Shown here piece after piece: positions 23,643 to 35,933 of a DNA stretch of 64,000 nucleotides. Source of the stretch: Zingiber officinale (taxonomy: Eukaryota; Streptophyta; Magnoliopsida; Zingiberales; Zingiberaceae). Each line of letters starts with the position of its first letter. Position 1 is the first letter of the stretch. Both the position numbers and the translations under genes were made by a program. The notes beneath the pieces are model-generated. The model had not been told where the DNA came from, did no database searches, and was given only the letters and a program-made list of their open reading frames with translations. The stretch covers positions 17,533,317-17,597,316 of the forward strand of contig NC_055996.1 of assembly GCF_018446385.1 (NCBI RefSeq). The letters are read 5' to 3'.

Positions 23643-24241
23643 CACGCAATCTCTGACCTGTCTCCACCACGATACTTATTTTAGGGTTTCCGAGTTGTCA
23701 GGCGATAAGAGTTACGATTGACATGCGGCGAGAGCAGGAGAAGAAGAAGGAAGCCGCTTCCGCTTCAATCTGGAAGCCCAGTTGGGAGCCGGGATAACGG
23801 TTAGCGGAGATAAAACGGGTTCAGCCCGATTATAGATGCCCGACCCGTCAATGAGTCGGATCCGGGTCGGCTGGTATCTGATCTCGAACATCGTAGTACA
23901 TTATTATACCATCGCTGTTGCCATTATGAATCCGTCCGCATACTTAATTACTCGAAAAGGGAGTGGAGTTTCTGGTCCCAAAATTTCTGGTCCGTCCTTG
24001 GACCACAAACTTCTTATAAAACGGGGCCGGATCTTCTGGTCACAAAATCTCTCGTCCCTCTTTGGTCCGCACAAGGGCTATAAAACTGAGCATGGATTCT
24101 CTGGTCTCTAAATTGTAGATTAAAAGATGATCCATAATTTTTGGACCATTGATTTAGATGGACCCTATTTATTCATAGGTGGGATCCATCCAAATCAAAG
24201 ATCACCCAATCTCCCTGTAATACTGTATAAAACTCCCTCAC

Positions 24242-24538
24242 GTGTTAAACACGTGCCACGCTCCAACGCACCAAAAGCCAGACGCCTGCCCTAGCCTCGC
24301 GATTTCCTTCTCCTCGCGATTTCTTCTCCAGCGCCGCCTCCTCCCACCGTCGACTCCTCCGCAGCCAAAGCCTTCGTCGCCTGCGGCCTCCCTCCGAAGC
24401 CGCGTCCCTCCCGCGACCTCCCTCCAGCGCCGAAGCCCTATCCCCGTCGCCTCCCTCCAGCGCCGAAGCCCTAGCCCCGTCGCCTCCCTCCATCTGTTTG
24501 TGCTGCAAAATCTGCTTTGTTTGTCCCTCTTTCCATAA
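24242..24538 (+). other. GC-rich Pro/Ser/Arg-coding stretch, probably a 5' leader
   Basis: An open stretch with a duplicated ~36-bp unit (CCTCCCTCCAGCGCCGAAGC at about 24418 and 24454). It encodes low-complexity Ser/Pro/Arg sequence that matches no family I know. Position and composition fit the promoter and 5' UTR of the following P0-like fragment. Confidence 0.35.
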
Positions 24539-24639
24539 AAAAATGACTACTTTGATATCTTTAAAATTTCTTCTTTTATGTTTTTTTGCTTTCTGTGAGT
24601 ACGAAACTTAATTCTAATCTCGCCTCACGCGTAACTTAG

Positions 24640-25519
24640 GGAAACGTTGGCCTGATATTTACAAAGGAAGATCTCAAGGAAGTCAGTGAAGAGGTTGCCA
24701 AGTACAAGGTATCAACGAAACCTTTTAGCTGGTGTGATGCACTATCGTTTGCACTCCAAACCTTATTTCTAGTTTGGTGGTGAAAGTTCTTTTATTCATG
24801 TGTGCGCTAATAATTTCTTTAATACCTAAATTTCTCATTTACATGCTATCATCCTTATACTCAACTGATGATGTGGTGGGCTAAAATAAATTGTTTAATC
24901 TATTATATTGTTTGATGCTCTTTAGTTGGTCTTGTTATCTCGCTAACTTCAATATATAATGAACTTGCCACAGCGTTTCAAATTAATGCCATGGTAGTTT
25001 ATCTTGTGAGAGCATTGGTTGATTCTCTCCATCCTTACTGATTTTTTTTTTTCATAAAATGAATACTTTTGGCTGTGCTATGTTGTATTGATTTAGGTGG
25101 AAATAGTCTAATCTTTTTTGGTATGTGCTTAATCCTGCCAACTCAAAAGGTTTAATATAGAGCTTGGCTTCTGAATATTAGAAACTTGATCAAACCAACA
25201 AGATTTCTAGGTTGTTGATGTCAATTACAATGCTTCTCTTTTGCGTTTACTTGATGTTAAGTATGATGCCCTATACTTCTTTTGTAGTTAACACTTTTGA
25301 TTCATCTATTATTTGCTATGTTAGATATGCTTTGGCAATTGCCTCAGGCCAGAATAAAATGTATTAGTATTTATAGATGCTTCTAATTCTGTATATCTAT
25401 CTGTACAGGTGGGAGCTCCTGCTCGTGTTGGACTTGTAGCACCAATTGATGTTATTGTTGGCCTTATATTTACAAAGGGAGATCTCAAGGAAGTCAGTGA
25501 AGAGGTTGCCAAGTACAAG
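24640..25519 (+). pseudogene. Ribosomal stalk protein P0 exon fragments, with an in-frame internal duplication
   Basis: Exon 24640-24708 encodes [19 protein letters not shown] and on to AKYK. After a GT/AG intron, exon 25409-25519 begins with [17 protein letters not shown], which follows it in 60S acidic ribosomal protein P0, but then repeats [16 protein letters not shown]...AKYK instead of continuing into the rest of P0. Both exons end at the same codon followed by GTATCAACGAA. The N-terminal RNA-binding part and the C-terminal acidic tail are missing nearby. This is a captured and rearranged fragment, not a working P0 gene. Exon borders are intact, so a small chimeric transcript is possible. 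Confidence 0.75.
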
Positions 25520-25841
25520 GTATCAACGAATTATTGAACACTTATTTTTCCAACATAATATGGTTGATTTCATATTCAAAATGTTTTTTTATTGCTAGGC
25601 GATTCATTGATTTTACATTTGCAGATTTATTAATTTGATGCCGCTTTTGTCTAAATATTTATTGTTCGATGCGAATTTAATCTTCTTTTTTTTCCACTGG
25701 AACAATATCAAACTATGAGTTGTCCTTGTGGTCACTTTGTTACTTTGTTTTAGACCAAAATTTACACCATCAAACTATGAGTTGTCACTTTGTTTTAGAC
25801 CAAAATTTATTGTTTTTTTCAGCCGGCTCAAAGTAATTATT

Positions 25842-26715
25842 ATGGAGGGTGAATCTACGAGTTGTCGTCATTTGAATTTTAACGAAAATGAAGCTAGTCG
25901 GGAAGGGGACTTTGATGTTATTGATGAAGGTAATAAGATTCATATTGGGAATGTATGGAGTTTCAATATATCGAATTTTACTGGATAAATTCATTTTTCT
26001 TTGTTTGTTTGATTTTATAGGCTTAAACATTGAAACAGATTTGGATATACCACAAATGGGGTTGGAATTTGATACAGAAGAAGATGCATATCAATTTTAT
26101 TTGTCATATGCTAAAAAAGTGGGATTTGGCATAAGGAGAGGTAAAATCCACAATGATAAATCGAGTAAATTACTTGATAGAGTTTTTTATTGTTGTGCCC
26201 AAGGCAAAAGAGGAAAAGACAAACGAGATATTTATGTCAAAGCAAGTCGTGATGAAACTAGATTTGGTTGTGAGGCTAAAATGAAGATTATTAATTGAAG
26301 AAAAAGCAAGTTTACTGTGGTCCAATTTGTTAAAGAGCATAATCATTATCTCTCAAGTCCAAACAAAACTCATCTATATAGAAGTCACAGAAATATATCT
26401 TTTTCTGCTGCGAAACAGATTGAGATTGCAAGTGATGTGGGAATCCCTCCAAAAACATCTCATGATCTTATGGTGAGACAAGTAGGTGGGAGGGATAATT
26501 TAGGATTTATTCTTGAGGATTACAAAAACTACTTGCGATCCAAAAGAACAATAAATATGAGAGTTGGGGATACAGGGGGTGTATTGGAGTATTTGCAGCA
26601 AATGCAGTTTGATGATCCTAATTTTTTTTATGCTATTCAAGTTGATGAAGATGATTTGATTACAAATATTTTTTGGTCTAATGCTATGATGAGAGCTGAT
26701 TATGCTACTTTTTGA
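25842..26715 (+). pseudogene. Truncated FAR1-RELATED SEQUENCE (FRS) gene
   Basis: Exon 1 (25842-25929, ATG) joins exon 2 (26021 on) in frame. Exon 2 encodes a FAR1-type DNA-binding domain (MGLEFDTEEDAYQFYLSYAK, then GFGIRRGK, CCAQGKRG, EHNHYL). It is followed by the start of the MULE-transposase-like region (DDPNFFYAIQVDEDDLITNI, then FWSNAMMRADYATF). An in-frame TGA at 26296-26298 probably replaced a tryptophan codon. Coding ends at 26715, exactly where FRS proteins would continue into the catalytic core, and the inverted repeat begins. FRS/FHY3 proteins are transcription factors domesticated from Mutator-like transposases; this copy is dead or only a fragment. Confidence 0.8.
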
Positions 26716-26721
26716 GATGTT

Positions 26722-27534
26722 GGGCAGGAGTTGTATCTCGGATATTGGGTGACATCGATGGCAGGTGTCTCCACAACTGGCTGACTGTGCATCGGGAGGC
26801 GTCTCAGGCGACGCGGCTGCGGGCTCGCCAGGAAGTAGCGACTTTCGAGGCGGGACGCGGAGACTCGTTAACGGCGGATATGGGTGGATACGACAGCGTA
26901 GCAATGACAGACGGAAGGGGCAGCGGTGACGGGCGAGCGGCGGCGATTGTTTCCTGCGAAACCACGAGCGTGACAGCGGCGAAAATCGCGACAGTGGAGA
27001 TCGCGAGAAGTAGGGCACGGTAATTCAAACTCTATCAAATCGAATCGATTAAACTCCGGTTCGGTTCAGATGCGCCTAGATTAAATTGGAAAGTATTATG
27101 CAATGCCTAAAGTTTATTAGAGGCCCTAAACTAAAATTTTTTAAGAATCAGCTCTCATCTCCAAAAATTTTAGTCTAGGGCCTCTAATAAACTTTAGGCA
27201 TTGCATAATACTTTCCAATTTAATCTAGGCGCATCTGAACCGAACCGGAGTTTAATCGGTTCGATTTGATAGATTTTGAATTACTGTGCCCTATTTCTCG
27301 CGATCTCCACTGTCGCGATTTTCGCCCGTCACCGCTGCCCCTTCCGTCTGTCATTGCTACGCCGCCGTATCCACCCATATCCGTCGTTAACGAGTCTCCG
27401 CGTCCCGCCTCGGAAGTCGCTACTTCTTGGCGAGCCCGCAGTCGCGTCGCCTGAGACGCCTCCCGATGCACAGTCAGCCAGTTGTGGAGACACCTGCCAT
27501 CGATGCCACCCAATATCCGAGATACAACTCCTGC
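26722..27534. repeat. Long inverted repeat from the U11/U12-25K 5' region
   Basis: Left arm 26722-27142 is the reverse complement of right arm 27163-27534, with a ~20-bp loop. The central sequence GGCCCTAAACTAAAATTTTT faces AAAAATTTTAGTCTAGGGCC. The left arm carries a ~50-bp piece (26930-26985) that the right arm lacks but that survives in the duplicate at 14455-14512, so the arms are not a simple copying artefact. The right arm is the promoter and 5' UTR region of the following gene. Confidence 0.9.
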
Positions 27535-28246
27535 CCTTCTCCTCCCTTTTCCCGTGTGTTCGACAGTTCCTTTCTTATCACAGTGACGGAGTAGTGGCAG
27601 CACCTGGCTGGAATAGTAGCAACAGGCTTTTGGACGACTCTGCTTTCCGGTGTGTAGGCAGAATAAGTATTGTGCATTTCTTTAAATTGAGGAAAATTTT
27701 AATATATTCTTCTTCTTCATTTCCGGTGGCTTCTCAGTGAATGTGCAGCAGTAAAGAAGTCTTTCCTTTCTTCTAGTGCCTAATTAGCACGTTTTGGTGA
27801 ATCACATCAGGTGTATTGGTAAGTTTCTCCTCTCTTCTTCGGAACAGGTGCCATAAGAAGAAGTCACCGCAAGAAATTGGGAGTACTGTTTGTAGGATGT
27901 ATTTGGAAGTGGAGTAGAGAATTTGGCATCTGATTGTACGGAGGATGGTGTTTGATGACATTCAATCCTAACATATTAAATAGGCTCATGGGAATCCTTT
28001 AATTGTTTGGTGTTCGAGATGATGAATTCTCGATGAACAAGGTACAGAGAATGATTGTTAGTGCATTGAGGGTGGGTGTGATATTTGGACCAAAAAAGAA
28101 GGATTTGGGTAATTGCAGGTGTGAGAGTCGATAGGCTTATTATGCTAGTAAGGTGATGAGTTTGGATAATTGTGAGAGTCAAGGATGGGTAATTGTTATG
28201 GCAATTTGTAATTTGATATCATCAACCGTTGTGATTGCTTGCAGAG

Positions 28247-31200
28247 ATGGAATCCAGTTCCAAAGCTGAGGAAGATATCGGCTATAGCAGCATAACAACC
28301 AAGAAAGCCCAACTTCAATCTATGCTTTCAACTCTCCTGGATGATCCAATTCTGGCAGATGTTTCGAAGAAACCTACCCTTGTAGATGTTGACACCTTGA
28401 TAAACTTGGAGCTAGGCAGTGCAATGAAGATAACTATAGTTAAGATGGACAATACCTCATTCGGTATGAAAATGACTTGCACTAAGATGGATATTAGTAT
28501 TAAGGTACCTTAGAATTTGATTTGAATTCCATGTATGTAGATTTACCATTGAAGTAATTGAATCCCATCTAACTGTAGGCTATAGATACTCTACGATAAT
28601 GTTACTGCAATGTTTAAGGATGGTTGAGGCTTGCAATATTGTTCTAGTTGTAGAAGGATTATGTACTGAGTCATACCATAAAACTTCAAAAAAAAAATCA
28701 ATAATGAGAGTTGAACATTTATTAAAAAAACATGTGTTTTTATGTGTACATGACAAATCATACATGATAGTTCTTTAGCCAGACATTTTTTAAAATGGCT
28801 GCTTTCTCTGTTTTGAAGATGTTGCTGTGCTGAACTCTGCTACCGTTAAGGATTTGAAATTAGCAATCAAGAAGAAAATAAATGAGATGGAGCAAACAAC
28901 AATGGGTCATCGCCACATTTCATGGTATTCTTATGCTATCTCACTTGCTCATGCTCTTCTAAAGATTTCAGGGAAACATATAATATATTGTGAATATAAC
29001 AATGCAATTATGTTTGAGCAGACTAGTTTGTGAACATTTGACCTTATTGCGCACTAAATTTAGTTGGAAACTACAATATATTTGTTTATTTCGAGTAATA
29101 ATATAACTTATTAACCACTTTTTTATAGTTCTGAGTATGTCTCAAATTGTAAGCATGCTGTGGCTTCAATGTTCATTTGTGAAAATATAGCCCTCATGCA
29201 CATAGAGCCCATGGGATTTGTTGAGTCTCATTGTTTTCTCATCTCTACTAGTATTCCTTTAGTTACTAGTATATATATATATTTTATATCCTATGTTAGC
29301 TATTCATTTACTACAAGACAAATAGTTTTCATTAGACTTGTCATTAAAATATATAGAAGAGTAAGCTCTTAGTAATGAGACAAAGAAATGAAGAAAAAAA
29401 ATCAATTATGATTTGCAAGTCAATCAATGCACTCAAGTGCCTGATATGATTCCTTATGAATGCTATCACTGTTGATGACCTTGTTATTGATTCGGTAACA
29501 AAAATTATCAGCATACTTAACCTAAAAAATAGCAAATGAAATAGGCTCTGAGGAACATTAATTGACACCTTTGATGATTTCTACCTAGTTAGTTATCTTG
29601 CCTAAAATACATCAACATTCAGACACCTTGCTGTGGCCATCATTCAGATTGTTTTTAAAAAAACCCAAGCTTGTTAGTAAAAATGAAACACCTAATCCTC
29701 ATTTAGCAATTTAAGGAACAATATTAGTGATCTAAGGATCTTGTTGTGGCAAATTGTTGGCATTAACAACTAATTTCATTTTTGTCTTTGTTCTCTAATA
29801 TCATATTTAAAGGTTGTTTTAGTTTTTTTTCTTCAATACAAATTATTTATTTTTCTTTAAACTTCTGAGGTTATTGGTTTAGTATCTTGAAAACAAATTG
29901 TTATTGACCATTTTGCAGACAATTGGATTTTAGAGACAAGACTATTGTAAATTTAAGAACATTAGAATTGCTCTTGATGTAACATTGAATAAGATCAAAA
30001 TAGCTTTAAAGAAAATGAACTTATGCAAAAGTACACGGCCAAATGATATTATGATTGAATATTGGATGAGTTTGAGAAATCAAGGTGTAAATTTGTTAAC
30101 TATTAATTGAAATTTTAAGGCTTAAGAAGATGGTCAAGTTTTAGAGATATGTTTTATTACTATTTAAGAAATGAAGGTAATGTACAATATTGTTCTAAAT
30201 ATAAAAGTAGTAAATTGATCATTCACATTTCCGTATCATGTTACAATTGATATAATTTAACATAGAGCTTAATAGAGTGATTAAACTATAGTTAACCTTA
30301 AATAGTTGGAACAAATACCACGATGATATATCCAGTCCTTTTTAAGTTGTCAAAATTGCATAAGCACGGGAAGTTTGCGAGTGCATATTGACAAGCTGTC
30401 TGTATAAGCTTCAGACCTGGCTCATTTGTTGTGGCAGGAGGCATGTCTGGGCTAACTTTTGTCTTTCTCATCAAAATGAAAAGCTGGTTGATGACAATTC
30501 TGTGCTTAGTGAATATGGCGTAAGCAATAATTCCAAGGTAAACTACTTTTAAACCTTCTATTTATATACTAGTTTTCTTTGTCATTTCTGGACAGATAAT
30601 TGTGAAATAGCCTCTACTTAATGAGCCAAACTATTATTGCTGTTTCTTTCGTCCATGCTTACTACATTCGTGAGTTATGCTACCTGCAGCATAGGAAAGA
30701 AATTTCCACAAGTTTTCTGTCCACATCCTTTTGGTATTTTCATGTCAGTTTTTGACATATATACCACTGTCATGCTTGACCAAAGAAATAGGCAGAGAAC
30801 TAGGATTGTCAAATAGAAAACTGAAAAGATTGTTGAAGATCAAATTGCAGTAGCTGGAATTCAGTAACTTACAAATAAATAAACATAGAAGGTTTGCTGT
30901 AGGTCAAAATCTGGACAGTGTAGGATACTATAAAACATGGAGCAAAATGCTGCAGAAAAGGTCCTTTTTCTCTCTAGTATACAGAGGATGGTGCTTATTT
31001 GGTTCATTATTCATGTGTCTCCATTATATATATTAACTATTCTGAACCTGAAATATTCCTAGAACGGTTAACTTTCTCTTGCCACATGATATGTTTATTT
31101 TGGCAATAAAATAAAAGTATTCTTGCTGGTCTCCTAATATAGAAATGGTTTCGAGCTCCAATGTTTGTTCTATGAGATTGGAGAGAAGGCAAATAACCTT

Positions 31201-31391
31201 TTAATCCAGGAGAAAGGACCAATTCATGACTTTAAATCATTAGTGGTTCATTTAGTGAGAAAACAATTTTCTTTTCTTTTGCTTTTCTCATGCAGGTACA
31301 TTTTTTCCCTTTTGTCGCATCCAGGGCGACCCAGAAACATTCTAAGAGAAGGAAACACCGTTTCTTTCATGGTCTCAGTAAAAGGTTATAG
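28247..31391 (+). CDS. SNRNP25: U11/U12 small nuclear ribonucleoprotein 25 kDa protein (172 aa)
   Basis: Four exons join in frame: 28247-28463, 28819-28924, 30438-30537 and 31296-31391. The 5' UTR probably has its own intron (donor GTAAGT near 27819, acceptor TTGCTTGCAG at 28244). The product matches the U11/U12-25K protein of the minor spliceosome, a ubiquitin-like-fold component of the U11 snRNP that takes part in recognising U12-type introns. Recognisable blocks are KKPTLVDVDTLINLELGSAM (residues 41-60), SATVKDLKLAIKKKINEMEQ (78-97), MGHRHISW (100-107), HVWANFCLSHQNEKL (109-123), and the basic tail HSKRRKHRFFHGLSKRL (156-172). No stops or frameshifts; the gene looks functional. None of its own introns has a U12-type 5' splice site. 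A 5' duplicate lies at 14290-17085, and an inverted copy of its leader lies immediately upstream. Confidence 0.92.
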
Positions 31392-31758
31392 CTTCGCCAC
31401 GAGCTCAAAGTTCTGATACTGTTTTCTCCTTTATGGTATTTTGCAGTTTTACTTCACCGATAAATTGATAATGATGACAATTTTAATGTGGAGATATTTG
31501 ATTGTGTTGACTGTCAATTATTTTAGCGAATTAATTATTAAAAACTTAGTAATTTTAATTGATATCATCTCCTACTCCCCCTTTCTAACTTACTGGATCA
31601 GTTGAAACACCAAACACACTACTCTTGGAACACAGGAGCTCCTCCAAATCCATTGCTGAATTATTTAATTCTCATGTCTGCGTATAAATCTTCCATGCAT
31701 CTCAGTGCTTAACAAACAACACATGCAATTGATTCTCACTGCCTTTGACCAATAAAGT
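31392..31758. other. Region between SNRNP25 and the lectin-like pseudogene
   Basis: Contains the presumed 3' UTR and AT-rich spacer. No gene recognised. Confidence 0.5.
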
Positions 31759-32209
31759 GATGGCTCTCCGACGTTGAATCTTGCTTTCCCTCGCCCTTGC
31801 CGCTTTCCTCAGCATAGGCCACAGATACACTGGCGCTGCCGCACTGGGCACAGTGGAGAGCAGGGCCAGGGAGTAAATTCTCACCAGCATCCCTCCCAAA
31901 TTGGCGGAGAACACCGTTGCTTTTTGGACCTCACCCTCCGGTGAGTACACTGCCTTGCTACTCTGCCATGAGACAGGTCTCGCCGCCGGTGGATTCGGGA
32001 ATGACTTCTGCTACATTCAGATGGTGGAGGTCGGCACCGAGCGAAGCATTCACTCGTGGGAGTTGGGCTTCACTCCGGTGAGCACAGAGAATGCATGCTC
32101 TGTTCATGGCATACGGGCTACAGGTGTTCAACGGCAGCAAGCTAGTGACACGAGTGCGGCGTAGGCGGGCGACAACTACATTGCCACGTTGGAGCTGGTG
32201 GATCAGGTC
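31759..32209 (+). pseudogene. 5' part of a secreted lectin-like gene, interrupted by copia A
   Basis: From an ATG near 31759 a hydrophobic leader is readable (SLALAAFLSIG) but is broken by stops. Further on come TSPSGEYT, GGFGNDF, FTPVSTENA and, in another frame, YGLQVFNGSKLV and then ATLELVDQ at the retrotransposon edge. The SPSG...and LELVDQ pattern resembles bulb-type (G-type) mannose-binding lectin domains, where an ATAELLDSGNL-like strand is typical. The match is from memory and weak. Frameshifts and stops show decay independent of the insertion. Coding resumes at 52759. Confidence 0.4.
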
Positions 32210-32536
32210 TGTAGAAAATATTCTAAATGCATGATAGATGAATTAATTAAATGTGATAAAAATTTACAGCGATCTTCCGTAGATTCGTAATTGGCAATGA
32301 TGAAACTCGCTGTCGGAAGAGCGATCACAGGATCGGAAAGCCCTTCGTAATTTCACAAACCAAATTCCGTCGCCTTGGATGTTCTCCTCTTACTCGTCGC
32401 ACACTCGTAATTTCACTCACCCTGAGCCTTGGACGGACCCCTTTTATATAGGGAAATATACTAGGGGCATAATGAACTTTTCCATTATGAGTAATAGGGA
32501 ACATGACAACATTCCCCACTATCTCCATTTTTAACA
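32210..32536 (-). repeat. 3' LTR of copia A
   Basis: 327 bp. A TATA-like TATATAAAAG (minus strand) lies near 32440-32452. It differs from the right LTR mainly by C/T and G/A changes. Confidence 0.9.
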
Positions 32537-33796
32537 TCTCCCACTCGTCCAAGGTAAGTCACTAAGACTAGTTCATTCAGATAAGTTACAAAGATTTAAT
32601 AAGTCACATAGACTATTAGAGAGTTTGGTCACATAGACTATAAGAGAACATCCAATTCATACTTAGAGAAAATGGTTCGTGCGACAGCAAGCACACTGAG
32701 CGATAGTTGCTAAGAAGATTGTTACACCTTGACTTAGCCGCTCGTTGAGCAATCAATGCTAATAAAGTTGTTACACTTTGCTTAGCTGTTCAAATAAATT
32801 AGAGACACACTCTTCATGGCACATAGCCTCTTTCCTGATGACACATATCCTTTATCTAGAATCCATCCAATCTTCAAGTGACACACAATCATTATCTTGA
32901 AGATATCCATGTCTTGCTATTTACCCAGATTAAATAATTTTTATTTACATCGATATGAACATCTCTAATCCCTTATAATGACCATTATGCCATGAGCATG
33001 TTCCATATCCAATATTCACATTCATTTCCATACATAACAGAAATGGGTCGACCAATGAATAACAACAAAAGATGTAAATATATTTAATCTTCCTTTTTAG
33101 CTAGAATCAATTCATTTTAATCAGTCACTTTCCTAGTTATGCTCCATAGACCGAATCATCCATAGCCATAGGATACACGCTAAAGTAGCAAACACTGATT
33201 AAAACTTCAAGTAAACAGCTAAATAGTCACTAAGGCAAAAAATTAAGATTAACATATAATCTCAAAGGTCTCACATAGTAGAGAAACAGGGATTTATTCT
33301 CCTACTACCTTTATCGTCGCAATAACACATATGGTATGAATCACATGCTACGATGTTATTCTCTTTACTAAAAAGATTGCATGTTGTCTTTAAATTTAAC
33401 ATCGTACAGATTTTGATCTAGACATACCTAACGTCTAATCCTGAATTCAACATATGAATTCTAATCTGGCTTTCAACAGGTTCAGTAAATGGTGGGTTCA
33501 TTTACTTCGATCATTATTTACACATAAATGATCTCATCTTGACACAATTATCAAGGCGACCTCAACTTATGAATCTGTCTCTAATTTCAGCTACATAAGT
33601 TGTTTCATAAGTAACGGTCTTAACCCTATTTGTACTTAACAAATAGAGATGATTGTCCATGTGAGTGGACCAATCTCCACCTGCCAACATGTTCACCGAG
33701 ATCTTATATGAATGTAATAAATACAACATATACACTGAATAAATTATGGCAAATTACACAATCATAACACAAAGTTTGATTGTTATTTCAATATTG
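32537..33796 (-). other. Untranslated 3' region of copia A
   Basis: About 1.26 kb between the RNase H stop and the 3' LTR, unusually long for a copia element. I see no ORF of note. Confidence 0.6.
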
Positions 33797-34159
33797 TTAC
33801 ATTTTACGAAATCCCAAAGACTTTACATGTTCTTTAAATAACTCTTTAGTCATTGGCTTAGTAAAAAGATCTGTAAGCATAACACGTGTAGGGGCATACT
33901 CAAGAATGACTTTTCTTTTAGCCACAATATCCCTTATAAAATTATATTTAATTTCTATATGCTTGCCTTTGCTATGATATTTGGGATCCTTGGAAAAAGT
34001 TATTGCAGCTTGACTGTCACAGTAGACAGTTACTGGACTCCCACTATCCTCAGCAATTTTCAGATGCTTCAGAAACCTTCTCAACCAGACTGCTTCTTGC
34101 ACAGCTGCTGAACATGCCACATATTCAGCTTCCATAGTCGACAAAGCTATACAAGCTTA
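33797..34159 (-). pseudogene. Copia A RNase H segment
   Basis: Reads STMEAEYVACSAAVQEAVWL, then YCDSQAAI, KHIEIKYNFIRD and DLFTKPM, the standard copia RNase H. It is separated from the RT segment only by an in-frame TAA (34157-34159) where Gln is expected. The DEDD-type acidic residues (Glu of MEAEY, Asp of YCDSQ) are visible. Confidence 0.85.
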
Positions 34160-35824
34160 TTTCTTGCTGTTACAGGAGATGGCGCCACCATTCAGCAAGA
34201 ATGCATAGCCTGATGTGGATTTTCTATCATCCAGGTCTCCAGCCCAATCTGCATTTGAATAACCTTTCAGACTCATTTCTGATCCTTGAAAATAGAGACA
34301 ATAATCTGTTGTCGCCTTCAGATATCTGAATATCCTTTTTACTGTCTTCCAGTGTCTCGGTCCTGGGTTTGACTGGAAGCAACTGACCAAACCCACAACA
34401 TAGCTGATATCGGGACGTATACACAACATAGTGTACATCAAACTACCAATAGCACTGGCATATGGTTTTTTATTCATCTCAGCTATTTCCTCTGGAGTTT
34501 TAGGACACATACTCTTGCTCAACACAGTACCTTTCACAATAGGTGTATGTTCTATGTTGCAATTAGACATGCTGAAATGATGTAACATCTTATTTATATA
34601 AGACTCTTGTGACAGACCCAAAAGTCTTTTAGGACGATCTCTTATGATCTTCATCCCTAAGATGTATTCAGCTTCTCCCATATCTGTTGTATCAAATTGT
34701 GATGACAGCCACTTCTTGACTTCATTCACATATCCTATGTCATTTCCAGCTATCAGCATATCATTAACATATAATGATAAAATGTCATACTTTCCTTTTT
34801 CTAGTTTCAGGAAAACACAATGATCCTCATTGATCATCTCAAAACCATAAGATAAAACGACTTCGTTAAATCTTATGTTCCATTGTCTTGACGTTTGCTT
34901 TAGTCCATATATAGACTTTCTAAGTCTACATACTTTTTGCTCTTGGCCTTCAGCAATGAAACCTTCTGGTTGAATCATATAGATTTCTTCGTCAAGATCA
35001 CCGTTAAAGAAAGCGGTTTTTACATCCATTTGATGTAATTCTAAGTCATAATGTGCCACAAAGGCCAAAATAACTCTTATTGATAAAAATTTCACTACGG
35101 GAGAAAATGTCTCTTCAAAGTCAATACTCTCCATTTGGGTATATCCTTTTGCAACTAAACGAGCTTTGTATCTGTTAATCGATCCATCTGCTTTCCTCTT
35201 TATTTTGAGAATCCATTTATTCCCAATAGCCCTTCGGCCCGGAGGAAGATCGACTAAGTCCCAAACATGATTTTGAATCATGGACTCCATCTCTTCAACC
35301 ATTGCAGCTTTCCATTTTTCTCTAACTCTACATCCCAATGCTTCCTCAATGGATTGAGGCTCGTTGTCGTCAATTGGAAGTGTAACCAATGCCTCATTCT
35401 CAATATCAAACTTCTTCTTAGGTTTGATCTTACGAACACTTCTCCGTAAGTTAGGTTGTTGAGAAGTCAACTCATGACTCGGCATATCACTCCCACTCGG
35501 TTGATTAGACTCAGGTATCCCTTTTGACACCTCTCTTGTTGATAATATCTCATCCTCCTCAAATAGAGGAATATTTTTATCAACATCACCTCTGATTGGG
35601 AACTCTGTTTCGAGAAAAGTCACATCTCTCGAGTCTATTTCGGAGATGGTTCCATCTAGTTGCTCACCTATGAAAACATAACTTTTGGAGGTCTCATGAT
35701 ATCTTATAAAGATACATTTCTTACCTCTAGGCCCTAGTTTTCCATACTTGTGAGAGCTATCATGAACATAAGCAGCTGACCCCCAAGGTCTCAGATTACT
35801 CAAATCTGGTTTCTGCATGTCCAA
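34157..35824 (-). pseudogene. Copia A integrase C-terminus and reverse transcriptase
   Basis: This 555-codon open stretch starts in the integrase C-terminal region (LRPWGSAAYVHDSS, KGKKCIFIRY-like). It passes through an acidic linker into the copia RT: RYKARLVAKGYTQ, FSPVVKFLSIRVI, MDVKTAFFNGDL, SIYGLKQ. The catalytic YVDD box reads YVNDM: GAT became AAT near 34767-34772, removing one of the two catalytic aspartates. That alone should inactivate the polymerase. The upstream edge at 35824 is a frameshift from the integrase core. Confidence 0.9.
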
Positions 35825-35933
35825 TGTTCATATGAGGTAGATGGAACTGACTTTGAAGGCACTTTGTTAAGTATATAGGCTGCAGTTAATAATGCATCTC
35901 CCCAATAGGAGATTGGCAAATTAACTTGTGCCA

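Noticed and set aside
28464..31295. U12-type introns inside the minor-spliceosome gene SNRNP25 (autoregulation)
   Set aside because: Donors start GTATGAAAAT, GTATTCTTAT and GTAAACTACT, with no RTATCCTT 5' site, so no U12 intron is supported here.
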